NCBI RefSeq assembly: GCF_000194605.1
Contig: NC_015321.1
Coordinates: 3,038,001 to 3,102,000 of the forward strand
Length of the DNA stretch: 64,000 bases
Origin: Fluviicola taffensis DSM 16823
GTDB taxonomy: Bacteria; Bacteroidota; Bacteroidia; Flavobacteriales_D; Crocinitomicaceae
Direction of reading: 5' to 3'
The translations under genes were made by a program, and so were the position numbers. The stretch's first letter is position 1. Every line of letters starts with the position of its first letter. The notes below the pieces were generated by a model that saw nothing but the letters and a program-made list of their open reading frames with translations, was not told the origin of the DNA and did no database searches. Below, piece after piece: positions 1 to 7,681 of the stretch.

Positions 1-188
1 GTCAGTAAGATTTTTAAGAGAGAAACGCAACGACCATCTTCGGTAAATGTGTGGCAAATTCCCGAATTTGAGGCATTCCCAAGTCCTTTATCCGTGTTCT
101 TTCGATCACTACCACTGGATGAACACGATACATCATATTTGGCTGAATCTGCCAAAATATTGAGTTTTTCTTGAATACGCTCTTGCAT
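1..188 (-). CDS. Radical SAM DNA modification/repair protein, N-terminal fragment (runs off window)
   Basis: Only the first 62 codons lie in the window, starting at the ATG at 188 on the minus strand. The protein begins MQERIQEKLNILADSAKYDV and then carries SCSSSGSDR, GNASNSGICHTFTEDGRC and VSLLKILL. This matches the N terminus I know for the putative DNA modification/repair radical SAM family (TIGR03916), in which the CxxxCxxC cluster follows shortly after. That cluster would lie outside the window. Proteins of this family are usually encoded next to a uracil-DNA-glycosylase-like protein, so the neighbouring gene beyond the edge may be that partner. The catalytic part is not visible. Confidence 0.75.
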   Translation of the reverse strand, partial: MQERIQEKLNILADSAKYDVSCSSSGSDRKNTDKGLGNASNSGICHTFTEDGRCVSLLKILL

Positions 189-536
189 ACCGTAAAGATA
201 GGATAAAAATCAAAATGATTAATAATTAATCAAATAACGATTAATAATAAGTTTATTTATGTGGTATTTGATTGAATTTTTTAGCTAAAAATTGATTTTA
301 TAGAGGTAAATCGGCCCTTATGCTGGAAATGTAGAAAATAAGTGGAATGAAACGAAGTCTAACCCTTGTTTGAACTCAGCCTTCTGGTTTTCAGCATGAA
401 AATTAGTTAAAGGCGTTTGTGAGTTGGGGTGCAAATAGTGAAATGAAACATGATTTTCAAATTTACGAATATAGGCCTAGACTTTTTGGCTCCACCTTTT
501 TTGGCAATGAAAAAAGGTGGATAGTAAACAATATAG
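189..536. other. Intergenic region between two minus-strand genes
   Basis: This stretch of about 350 bases is AT-rich and has no convincing reading frame. It holds the promoter region of the radical SAM gene at the left, with runs of TTAATAATTAATC-like sequence near 216-250, and a hairpin at 491-521 after the secreted-protein gene. Nothing else was recognised. Confidence 0.6.
491..521 (-). terminator. Hairpin after the T9SS protein gene
   Basis: TCCACCTTTTTT and AAAAAAGGTGGA form 12-bp arms around a 7-base loop, 16 bases beyond the stop codon of the minus-strand gene at 537. The A/T runs lie inside the stem, so it is not a textbook intrinsic terminator. Its position makes termination the likely role. 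Confidence 0.5.
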
Positions 537-2654
537 TTACCTCACCAGCGTCACATGTCCATAAATTTCCTTGGATACAACATCGGTGTTAGATGCCATT
601 GTAATCACCCAGTTATACACTCCTGTGGGAGCTTGAATTCCGTTAACTGTTCCATCCCATCCATCTCTGGCCGATTTCCCCGACCAGACTACTTCTCCCC
701 AACGGTTATAAATTGTGAATTCTCTGACTAATCCCAAGTAATCGACAGGTTTGAAAACTGGATTGAACTCGTTACCGTCAGGCGTAAATGCATTGGGAAC
801 ATAAATAAGATCATCGGGTTTAAAGGCAATTATCTTTTTCTCGTCACTGCAGCCGTCCGAATTTGTGACGGTTAGTGAAACCGTTAATGGCTGAAAAAAA
901 TCTACCATCGTATACGTGAATTGCGGCGCTGTAGAAACGAGTAAATCGTTTACTTTCCAGGACCAGTCAGTGATGTTTCCAGTAGATTGGTCTGTAAATA
1001 TGTTTGGAATGAATGGTTTAATTGGAGTTGGTTCAATGGAGAAATTAGCTATTGGAACAGGAAATGCCTCTGCAAGAATCGCTACTGAATCTTCGACCAA
1101 GCAATCGTTTGAACTGATTGCCTTCAATGAAATTGGATAAATTCCAGGCGTTGTATAGGTAAATTCGGCATTTTGTGTGTGAATACTGGTTCCATTTCCC
1201 AGATCCCAAATCCACTCCGTAATAGTTGAAGGGCTTATTCCTGTTAATTGAATGGTGAATGGTGCACACCCTGAAGTATCACCAACTAAGTGACTAATCT
1301 GTGTTGTATCGGTTGAAATCGTAATGGTATCTGTTGTTGTTAGGCAAGATTCCACTTGGTACTGAACCCAGTATGTTCCTGGTTGGGAAACTTGAAGTGT
1401 GGGATTTGTACTGCCATCCGACCACAGATAAGTGGCACCTGGAACATTGGATAAACTGTTCGAAAGTGTGACATTAGTTTCAGGGCATAGTGAAATATCT
1501 GGTCCTAGTTCTAATGGAGAAGGCATCAAATACTCTGGATTGTAATACCAAGGCAGTCCGAATGTTGCCGAAGTACCAAGCGAAACCGCATTTTCCACAT
1601 AACCACAGTTTGTTCCCAGTAATTCAGGATTTGAGATAACTCCAAGAAAATCAACAGCGGGCCAAGCGTTGTAATTAATATAGATTTTATCGTTTGGTGC
1701 TATTTGAATTTGACCCATTTCTCCTTGAGATGTTAGGAACTGACCAACAGGGGTTCGTGTAGCAGGAATATTTGGAGCCGTCATATCGTACTGAAAAATA
1801 CGGTTGTTTGTCATACCTGTTTCACCAGAGTATAAACGATTACCACTTCTTGAAAATTCCAAACCGTAAGGTTGACCAGGAGTAGTAGTAGATGTATACA
1901 AATTACTCATTCCCGTTGCAGCTCCCGTTGCTTTATCAAAATCGATGAGCTCTATGCTTCCCATTCCGTTATAAGGTCTGCTCAACGCAATTTTTGTTCC
2001 TTGTGGATTTGGTCGCATAATTCCTATTGCTTTTACATCTGGTTGAAGTGAAATTCCAAGATTTGATGATACGGGAGTAGGATTAATTCCTGAAGCACTT
2101 ACATGATAGGCAAGAAAAAAGTTGTTTGGGTTTGTTCCATGTGTAATAATCCAGGTATCCACACAATTTGCATGCCGCACAGCAGTGATCCATTCGCCGT
2201 TGAATGCATTCAATTGAACATTTTTAACGCTTGTGACCTCTCCAAAACCTCCTTGTAAATTCATGTCTACTTCGGAATAAGTGATTCCGTTCACACAACC
2301 GCGCTCGATAGCATCTGTTACAACAATATAGTATTTCCCAGGATTTCCAGGTTTCGGAATAATCATGCATTGAGAGCTTTTATGCCCAAGAAGTCCTGTT
2401 CCGTTTGGCATGTCTGAGTTAAACATATTCCAAACAGTTGCCCCATCTGTGTAAAATAATTTATTGCCATTTGCATCGCTTATGGAGGCGCATGATTCGA
2501 TGGAAATCATCGCATTCCCTCCAACTGTAACTGGATTTCCTGAGCTGAAGTTCAAACCACTCCCAAATCCAAAGTACCAATTCATGTGTTGATTTTGGGC
2601 GACAAGAGGCAATGTGAAAATGAGAAAACAAATAAACAATAAGGTGTGTTTCAT
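537..2654 (-). CDS. Secreted protein with PKD-type domains and a gliding-motility/T9SS type B C-terminal domain
   Basis: The 705-residue protein starts with a signal peptide (MKHTLLFICFLIFTLPLVAQ). Residues of about 25-370 resemble the beta-propeller-like N-terminal region common in Bacteroidota surface proteins. Ig-like and PKD-type segments follow at about 375-600, including the WDLGNGTS and DWSWKVND turns. The last 85 residues contain YVPNAFTPDGNEFNPVFKPV, FTIYNRWGEVVW and GWDGTVNG, the hallmark of the gliding-motility-associated C-terminal domain that directs export by the type IX secretion system (type B). It is probably a cell-surface or secreted adhesin-like protein of unknown substrate. 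It is transcribed away from the MNIO operon, with about 175 bases between their start codons. Confidence 0.85.
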   Translation of the reverse strand: MKHTLLFICFLIFTLPLVAQNQHMNWYFGFGSGLNFSSGNPVTVGGNAMISIESCASISDANGNKLFYTDGATVWNMFNSDMPNGTGLLGHKSSQCMIIPKPGNPGKYYIVVTDAIERGCVNGITYSEVDMNLQGGFGEVTSVKNVQLNAFNGEWITAVRHANCVDTWIITHGTNPNNFFLAYHVSASGINPTPVSSNLGISLQPDVKAIGIMRPNPQGTKIALSRPYNGMGSIELIDFDKATGAATGMSNLYTSTTTPGQPYGLEFSRSGNRLYSGETGMTNNRIFQYDMTAPNIPATRTPVGQFLTSQGEMGQIQIAPNDKIYINYNAWPAVDFLGVISNPELLGTNCGYVENAVSLGTSATFGLPWYYNPEYLMPSPLELGPDISLCPETNVTLSNSLSNVPGATYLWSDGSTNPTLQVSQPGTYWVQYQVESCLTTTDTITISTDTTQISHLVGDTSGCAPFTIQLTGISPSTITEWIWDLGNGTSIHTQNAEFTYTTPGIYPISLKAISSNDCLVEDSVAILAEAFPVPIANFSIEPTPIKPFIPNIFTDQSTGNITDWSWKVNDLLVSTAPQFTYTMVDFFQPLTVSLTVTNSDGCSDEKKIIAFKPDDLIYVPNAFTPDGNEFNPVFKPVDYLGLVREFTIYNRWGEVVWSGKSARDGWDGTVNGIQAPTGVYNWVITMASNTDVVSKEIYGHVTLVR

Positions 2655-2778
2655 GCAATAATTATCTTTCTTCTTCCTTGAAACGCATTACCACTAACAA
2701 TAGTTGCCTTTTACAGGAAAATAAGAGGTTATTGAATGTTAGTGTGTTTTCAGTCAAAGAAACATACCTTTCAAATAA

Positions 2779-2786
2779 TAAATTTG
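2779..2786 (+). promoter_or_regulatory. Candidate -7 box of the MNIO operon
   Basis: TAAATTTG matches the Bacteroidota -7 consensus TAnnTTTG and lies 43 bases before the first precursor ATG. No clear TTG -33 box is seen at the expected distance, so the assignment rests on one box only. Confidence 0.4.
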
Positions 2787-2829
2787 TCACTTTGGAGTTT
2801 AAGATATACCTTGAATCAAAATTTGAACT

Positions 2830-3024
2830 ATGAAACTTTCATCCACTTTATTACAAGCCATTGCTTTAGGTATTTCAGTAACAGCGGTAACGGCTGCTAC
2901 AACTTCTTGTGAGAAGCAAAAATTTAAAGAAAATAAGGAACGCAGCACTGATGCTAAATCAGGTTCAAATCCAAACACAACCCCAACAAATCCTACAGAT
3001 TGTCCGGCTTGTGGAATGGGATAA
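2830..3024 (+). CDS. Putative RiPP precursor peptide 1 (MNIO-associated, C-terminal CPACGMG)
   Basis: A 64-residue peptide. It begins MKLSSTLLQAIALGISVTAV, a hydrophobic segment that looks like a signal peptide and ends near TTSCEK. A charged, low-complexity spacer (Lys, Glu, Ser, Asn, Thr) follows, and the peptide ends NPTDCPACGMG. The gene immediately downstream encodes a second peptide with the same leader pattern and the identical last seven residues, followed by a DUF692 family enzyme. In characterised MNIO systems (methanobactin, bufferins, TglA, ChrA) such short Cys-containing peptides are the enzyme substrates, with the modified residues near the C terminus. The role as precursor is inferred from this context. 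A plain small lipoprotein is the alternative. Confidence 0.75.
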   Translation: MKLSSTLLQAIALGISVTAVTAATTSCEKQKFKENKERSTDAKSGSNPNTTPTNPTDCPACGMG

Positions 3025-3046
3025 AATTGATTTCTAATCATTTTTT

Positions 3047-3232
3047 ATGAAACTTTCTCCTTCGTTACTTCAGGCGATTTCCTTTGGTATTGCAATGAGT
3101 GCAGTTTCTTCATCTTGTCAGAAAAACGATGTAAATTCAGGAATGACTAAGAAAGAAAAGAAAGAAAACGCACGAAAAGAAAAGGAAAATCCACACAGTT
3201 ATAAAAATTGTCCAGCCTGCGGAATGGGATGA
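3047..3232 (+). CDS. Putative RiPP precursor peptide 2 (MNIO-associated, C-terminal CPACGMG)
   Basis: A 61-residue paralogue of the preceding peptide. It shares MKLSxxLLQAIxxGIxxxAV, then SSSCQK, a Lys/Glu-rich spacer (KKEKKENARKEKE) and the ending NCPACGMG. It starts 22 bases after the stop of precursor 1. Its TGA stop overlaps the ATG of the MNIO gene as ATGA (3229-3232), which suggests translational coupling between substrate and enzyme. The spacers of the two peptides differ in sequence while the leader and the last seven residues are kept. That is the pattern expected if an enzyme reads the leader and modifies the tail. The N-terminal part could equally serve as a Sec or lipoprotein export signal. 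Confidence 0.75.
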   Translation: MKLSPSLLQAISFGIAMSAVSSSCQKNDVNSGMTKKEKKENARKEKENPHSYKNCPACGMG

Positions 3233-4374
3233 GCAAAGAGCCTTTAAAAATTCAATCCGGGGTTTCCTGTAATTTGGATAATTCCCTTTTACAAGCAACA
3301 TTGCCTTTGTTTGCTGCCGAAAAAGTAGAGGCAATCGAGTGGTCTTTTGATACTTTGTATAAAGTGCGCGAGATTCCAGAGTGGTTTGTAGAATTACTTC
3401 ACGCTTTTGGAAATGAAGGAAGACTCATTGGTCATGGTGTTTATTTCTCACTTTTCTCAGGAAAATGGACTGCCGAACAACAACGATGGCTTGATCATTT
3501 GCGGAAAGTTTCATCGAATTTCACCTTCAATCACATTACCGAGCATTTTGGCTTTTTAACTGGCGAAGACTTCCACAAAGGAGCACCAATTTCTGTTCCA
3601 TACACTACTGAAACGCTCAATATCGGTATCGATCGTTTAAAACGTATTCAGGAAGCATGTTCGTGTCCTGTAGGATTGGAAAATTTGGCGTTTTCTTATT
3701 CGCTGGAAGAAGTGCAGCGCCAAGGAGAATTTTTAGAGCGATTAATTGAGCCTGTCAATGGATTTATTATTCTTGACCTACACAATTTGTATTGCCAACT
3801 TCAAAATTTTTCACTCGATTTTGAAACACTGATCCAAGCTTATCCACTCGACCGCGTGCGTGAAATCCACATTTCAGGCGGAAGTTGGGAATCATCTGGA
3901 ATTCATCCGCAACGAACGATTCGCAGAGATACGCACGATGATGCTGTTCCAGAAGCTGTTTTTGAGTTGTTGAAGCAAACACTGCCTTTGTGTAGAAATC
4001 TCCAATTTGTAGTGTTGGAACAATTGGGAGTTGCGCTTCACACATTGGAAAGTCAGCAGCAATTCCAAACCGATTTCAATCTCATGCAGTCAATTGTGAA
4101 TGAATTTAACGCCCAAAATCAATCAATTTCAAACGCCGATTTTTTACCCAAAGAAATCTTTCAGTTGAATGAGCAGATTCCCGAATCAGTGACCTTGCAT
4201 CAGCAGCAATTGGAATTATCTTCAATCTTGGAACATGCTCCAAACTATGAGGAAGCAACTCGTTTACTCAGCAATTCTTCCTTGGCATATTCTGCTTGGA
4301 AAACAGAAGCTTGGTCGCCGTATATGTTGGAAACCGCACTGAGAATTGCTCAGAAGTGGAAGCAGGGCTGGTGA
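3229..4374 (+). CDS. DUF692 family multinuclear iron-dependent oxidase (MNIO, MbnB/BufB-like) with C-terminal extension
   Basis: A 381-residue protein; the ATG at 3229 overlaps the precursor stop and is preferred over the upstream in-frame TTG at 3208. DUF692 signatures appear in order: GHGVYFSLFSG, NHITEHFGFLTGEDF, PVGLENLAFS, IILDLHNLYC, REIHISGGSW, THDDAVPEAVF and VVLEQLG. These supply the His, Glu and Asp residues that bind the two or three irons in MbnB-type enzymes. Known MNIOs oxidise Cys or other residues of a peptide substrate. The TIM-barrel core ends near residue 275, and about 100 further residues follow (ending ETALRIAQKWKQGW). These are absent from typical proteins of about 280 residues. 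No separate MbnC/BufC partner gene is present, so the extension may replace it. That is inference. Confidence 0.85.
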   Translation: MSKEPLKIQSGVSCNLDNSLLQATLPLFAAEKVEAIEWSFDTLYKVREIPEWFVELLHAFGNEGRLIGHGVYFSLFSGKWTAEQQRWLDHLRKVSSNFTFNHITEHFGFLTGEDFHKGAPISVPYTTETLNIGIDRLKRIQEACSCPVGLENLAFSYSLEEVQRQGEFLERLIEPVNGFIILDLHNLYCQLQNFSLDFETLIQAYPLDRVREIHISGGSWESSGIHPQRTIRRDTHDDAVPEAVFELLKQTLPLCRNLQFVVLEQLGVALHTLESQQQFQTDFNLMQSIVNEFNAQNQSISNADFLPKEIFQLNEQIPESVTLHQQQLELSSILEHAPNYEEATRLLSNSSLAYSAWKTEAWSPYMLETALRIAQKWKQGW

Positions 4375-4441
4375 TTTCCAGTACACTCAAAAGTTTCACA
4401 TACCAAACTGCAAAAGAAAGAGTAGTTAAGTAGAGGAAGAA

Positions 4442-5704
4442 CTAATAATCATAAGTACATTCTCCATCACAATTCAGGTATACTTTTCCTTTCGTAATCC
4501 ATTTCAGCTCTTCTTTCATCCGAACGGTAAATCCCAGTGTGTAAACGTATCCCTTCTCGGGTATTTCTTTCATTCGAAGGATATTGGACTCAAATGGATG
4601 ATCTCCTAAAAGAACAAGATCGCCTTTTTCATCGAATACATATTTGCCAGTGTAGTTTAAACCAAGTCTCCTGATTGTTCCCTGTTCCAGTCGCGGTGCT
4701 TCCACCTCAATGTGGTAGCTTGAATCGGTCCCAAAGCGTATACTGATTGTATTGGTATTCCCCTTCAGGGAGTCGATGTAGTTGCGGATGACTTTTTCAC
4801 GTCTTTTAAACGTCCCTTCAAATGAAGAGAACGAATAGTCGTTATAGGGAGAAATTTGTTTTTTGAGTAGCTTACGTCGGAATGACCGCTTCTTTCCAGT
4901 ACCTGGAATGCAATTATTTTCCTGCAGTAGCAGGTATTCGCATTTATCTGGATTGATTCGGTAAAGGACCAGTTTAGGTTTCTTTCTATGTTTGATCACC
5001 GCAAAACTCCAGGAATGTGACCAGTCTTTTTCGGCTGCAAGAAATTCAGATTTACTTATTCGCTTCCCATTTGCAGATAAGAACCGGACATTTTTAGTGA
5101 GCACATCAGAAAGTTTTCGAATATGATATAGCAGGCTCAGAGTATCTCCGTTTGAAACGATTATTTGAGTGATGCCATGCATGTAATCATTCAAATACTG
5201 AATGTTGTAGATTAGCGTTCCTTCATTGTTGAGCACTTTCTTTTCGGAAATGACGTCTCTGCCAGGATCTATAAAATAACTTTCGAAACTCCATGGTTTG
5301 CCGTTTGCTTTGTAACTGATGAATCTTATTAAGGTGTCTGAGAAGAACGATTCAGCTGAAATGATTTTACTTTGCTTTGCTTTTTCGCAATCAGCAAAAT
5401 AATTCACTGCATGATTGAGTGTTGATACTCCTTCCTTTACAATGTACCAACTTTCTTGGATTAGCACTTCGGGTCTTTTAGATTTACAGCTTCTATTCAC
5501 ATACTCAACGTGTAAAATACCGTTAAATAAACTGGAGTCCGATCGGTAGTAAATGGTGTCTTCCACAGGAATAAACCAAGTTCGGCTGGAAAATACGGTT
5601 CCATGCACAAATCCTTCCACGTTATTGTGTTCAACAGTGTCCTTTTGAGCTGCAAGCAAAAAAGGAAAAAAGGCCATTAAAAAACAGGTCGTTATTTGTT
5701 TCAC
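4442..5704 (-). CDS. Hypothetical secreted protein
   Basis: A 420-residue protein with a signal peptide (MKQITTCFLMAFFPFLLAAQ). I do not recognise a family. The region of about residues 125-210 (LIRFISYKANGKPWSFESYF, then NEGTLIYNIQYLNDYMHGI) recalls MORN/YwqK-type repeat strands, in which short Y-x-NG-x motifs recur, but the match is weak. The C-terminal part is rich in charged residues and beta-strand patterns. It faces the MNIO operon tail to tail with about 65 bases between, and nothing ties it to that system. Confidence 0.6.
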   Translation of the reverse strand: MKQITTCFLMAFFPFLLAAQKDTVEHNNVEGFVHGTVFSSRTWFIPVEDTIYYRSDSSLFNGILHVEYVNRSCKSKRPEVLIQESWYIVKEGVSTLNHAVNYFADCEKAKQSKIISAESFFSDTLIRFISYKANGKPWSFESYFIDPGRDVISEKKVLNNEGTLIYNIQYLNDYMHGITQIIVSNGDTLSLLYHIRKLSDVLTKNVRFLSANGKRISKSEFLAAEKDWSHSWSFAVIKHRKKPKLVLYRINPDKCEYLLLQENNCIPGTGKKRSFRRKLLKKQISPYNDYSFSSFEGTFKRREKVIRNYIDSLKGNTNTISIRFGTDSSYHIEVEAPRLEQGTIRRLGLNYTGKYVFDEKGDLVLLGDHPFESNILRMKEIPEKGYVYTLGFTVRMKEELKWITKGKVYLNCDGECTYDY

Positions 5705-6054
5705 ATGCTATTTTCTGAATTCAGTCACTTGTGCGGATGTAAAATTAGAGAACGTAATAGATGCAATTGGTTACAAGTTCTTATTAACCTGATTTCGAAT
5801 ATTCTTTCGGTTTCAAATCGCATGAAAATAGTATAATTAGACTTAAAAAGGAACTCTCGCTAATGGTGTCTGATTGTTTGTGAGATTGAAAATATGTGCG
5901 AAAAATCAATTGTCTTTGAGGATCCCGCTCTGAAAAGAATCGGGGATAGAGTGAGTGTGAGAGCGAGAGAAGAGTGAAAAAAGAAATCGGAACCTTACTA
6001 CCGTAAAATCCCGATTCTTTTTGTGCGCAATTCGGTTCAAAGTTCGAACCAGCT
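5705..6054. other. Intergenic region dominated by a dispersed repeat
   Basis: About 350 bases without a supported gene. The right half (5880-6053) is copy 1 of a dispersed repeat found again at 7353-7551. The left part is AT-rich promoter-side DNA of the secreted-protein gene that ends at 5704. Confidence 0.6.
5880..6053 (-). repeat. Dispersed repeat, copy 1
   Basis: This region is closely similar to 7353-7551. Shared blocks include TGAGATTGAAAA, GAGGATCCCGCTCT, the purine-rich AGAGTGAGTGTGAGAGCGAG, ATCGGAACCTTACTAC and TGTGCGCAA followed by AAAGTTCGAACC. Inside it, AGAATCGGGGAT (5937-5948) and ATCCCGATTCT (6008-6018) form long inverted arms. It ends directly at the stop codon of the SUKH gene (6055), and copy 2 lies just after a short gene remnant. 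A mobile, non-coding repeat is likely. Confidence 0.7.
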
Positions 6055-6585
6055 TTATAGCTCAAATTCTTTTTCCCAATATTCTAAAAGTGAATTTCCA
6101 TAAACTATTACATCTGTTCCTTGATGTACAGAAACGACAGGACTTAGCGATGTATCTTGAAAAACTACAAGAGCACGATGACCATATAACGGCACAAAAC
6201 CAACTATCTGATTGGTGTCAAAGCCAGCTTTTGATAAAGGTTCTTTGGTGTAGTTAATAAATTCAAAGATTTCTTCTGTCAGCCACTTGGTTCTCTCATA
6301 ATCTTGTGGATATATATAGATTATTCTTTCAAATTCATCTTCAATCTCTCCATCTGGATCAATTGAAATTCCGTCACGATCAAAACCATTTATAGTTAAC
6401 AACATGGATTTATAGTCATCAGGAAATGTAAATCCGAACAACTCTTCCAGCGATTTGATTTCAAATTCATTTAATCCAGGATTCCATTTTGTTCCGGGCT
6501 GAATCTGAAACCCATAACAATTGAAATAAAGCGGAATCTTCCTGAATTTTTTCTCTGATCGTTGTTTAAATTTTTTCCAGTCCAT
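6055..6585 (-). CDS. SMI1/KNR4 (SUKH) family protein
   Basis: A 176-residue protein. It fits the SUKH fold: the segment LNEFEIKSLEELFGFTFPDD (about residues 38-57) gives the first helices, followed by YKSMLLTINGFDRDGI and later IVGFVPLYGHRALVVF. SUKH proteins are often immunity proteins against secreted or contact-dependent toxins and are also found as stand-alone proteins. No toxin gene is seen next to it, so its target is unknown. It sits in a cluster of small accessory genes and repeats, all on the minus strand. A third, shorter piece of the dispersed repeat (6632-6656, TTTCGCAATTCGG then TAGAACC) lies just upstream. Confidence 0.75.
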   Translation of the reverse strand: MDWKKFKQRSEKKFRKIPLYFNCYGFQIQPGTKWNPGLNEFEIKSLEELFGFTFPDDYKSMLLTINGFDRDGISIDPDGEIEDEFERIIYIYPQDYERTKWLTEEIFEFINYTKEPLSKAGFDTNQIVGFVPLYGHRALVVFQDTSLSPVVSVHQGTDVIVYGNSLLEYWEKEFEL

Positions 6586-6683
6586 GAGGATAATTAAATT
6601 TAGGTTAATGACTAAAAAAGCGAATTACTTTCGCAATTCGGTCTAAAAGTAGAACCAGAATGATAAATAAAAATAGGCTGCTA

Positions 6684-6941
6684 TTACTTCACTGTATTCG
6701 GAATAGGCCATTCTCCATACTGATCTTCCTTCAACTGTTTTTTTAGAGCGTTCATTTCTTCAGAACTGGATGTATCTAATGGTTCGGGTTTAATTGAATC
6801 TGTATTTTTGAGTTTTTGCAAAGCTCTTTTGTATTCCTTGGTGTTTTCTTTTGTAGTAGACTTGGATTCGTTACAACTCATCAATAGAGCTGTAATTAAT
6901 CCAATAATAATTCCATAGAAGTTGCTTTTCAAAGGATTCAT
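6684..6941 (-). CDS. Small putative lipoprotein
   Basis: An 85-residue protein with an N-terminal hydrophobic segment ending in a lipobox-like LLMSC (Cys at about residue 23). It is therefore probably lipid-anchored. The rest is hydrophilic and rich in Lys, Ser and Thr, ending GEWPIPNTVK. No family is recognised. It is followed on the same strand by the SUKH gene, and 20 bases separate it from the four-helix-bundle gene upstream. Confidence 0.6.
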   Translation of the reverse strand: MNPLKSNFYGIIIGLITALLMSCNESKSTTKENTKEYKRALQKLKNTDSIKPEPLDTSSSEEMNALKKQLKEDQYGEWPIPNTVK

Positions 6942-6961
6942 ATCATAAAATTAGTACAATT

Positions 6962-7315
6962 TCAATTACTTGTCAAATTCCCAATCATCCGAAACAACAT
7001 CCGTGAAAGTTCATCTGCTTTTCCATAAAATTGGGAGAACTCTTCTTCGCTTAGAATAGTTTCATCCCTCAAAAAGTCAAAAACAGCTGCACATTCGAAA
7101 GCAGAGCCTCTGGAAATGACAAAGAAGTTTCTCCTATCCGGTTTACTGAATCTGCTGGAACCTTCGGCAATGTTGAGCATTATACTTAACGAAGCTCTCC
7201 TCAATTGATTTTTAGAAACGGAATCGATCGTTTTTGAATTTCTTAGAAAAGAATAAACCTCTTTATTGAATTGTTTGGCTTTTTGATAAACATCGAGTTT
7301 TTCGAAATCGAACAT
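6962..7315 (-). CDS. Four helix bundle protein (23S rRNA IVS-encoded protein family)
   Basis: A 117-residue protein with the family pattern: FEKLDVYQKAKQFNKEVY at the start, QLRRASLSIMLNIAEGSSR in the middle (about residues 55-76) and RMLFRMIGNL at the end. Proteins of this family (TIGR02436, once named S23) are small four-helix bundles first noticed in 23S rRNA intervening sequences. They are now known to be widespread in Bacteroidota chromosomes, often beside repeats. Their molecular function is not established. Here it lies between two copies of the dispersed repeat. Confidence 0.85.
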   Translation of the reverse strand: MFDFEKLDVYQKAKQFNKEVYSFLRNSKTIDSVSKNQLRRASLSIMLNIAEGSSRFSKPDRRNFFVISRGSAFECAAVFDFLRDETILSEEEFSQFYGKADELSRMLFRMIGNLTSN

Positions 7316-7681
7316 GAATAGTAGTATTAAGATTACTATTTAAGATAAGAATTCTTTCTGAGATTGAAAAACAGAAACGACAAATTAGTTTTCTATGAGG
7401 ATCCCGCTCTCAATTCTCACTCCCGCTCTGAAAAGAATCGGGAATAGAGTGAGTGTGAGAGCGAGAGAAGAGTGAAAAAAGAAATCGGAACCTTACTACG
7501 TAAAATCCCGATTCTTTTTTGTGCGCAAGTCAGTTCAAAGTTCGAACCGGAATCTCTCTTAAAAGTAAATTAACTCTCAAAATTTGAGAGTATCTGTTTC
7601 TCATATTCTTTCCAGTTCATATACCAAATATGGGTTTAACTTCCGATTTACAGCTGTTTTTTTCTATTCGAAAAACAGACT
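7316..7681. other. Intergenic region with repeat copy 2 and a gene remnant
   Basis: About 365 bases without an intact gene. It holds repeat copy 2 (7353-7551), a palindrome ACTCTCAAA-A-TTTGAGAGT (7573-7591) and a 16-codon open frame (7570-7620, minus, MNWKEYEKQILSNFES) that looks like the first residues of a truncated gene. Confidence 0.55.
7353..7551 (-). repeat. Dispersed repeat, copy 2
   Basis: This is the second copy of the 5880-6053 repeat. It is longer because CCCGCTCT is duplicated (CCCGCTCTCAATTCTCACTCCCGCTCT, split here by the inserted CAATTCTCACT). The inverted arms AAGAATCGGGAAT and ATCCCGATTCTT are kept, as are TGTGCGCAA and AAAGTTCGAACCGG at the right end. Confidence 0.7.

Noticed and set aside
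2830-4374. Methanobactin operon (mbnABC)
   Set aside because: The enzyme is MbnB-like, but there is no MbnC, transporter or MbnA-type core; two CPACGMG peptides are a different substrate type.
5784-6065. 93-residue minus-strand open frame
   Set aside because: It lies across the dispersed repeat, has no family-like features and overlaps the SUKH stop.
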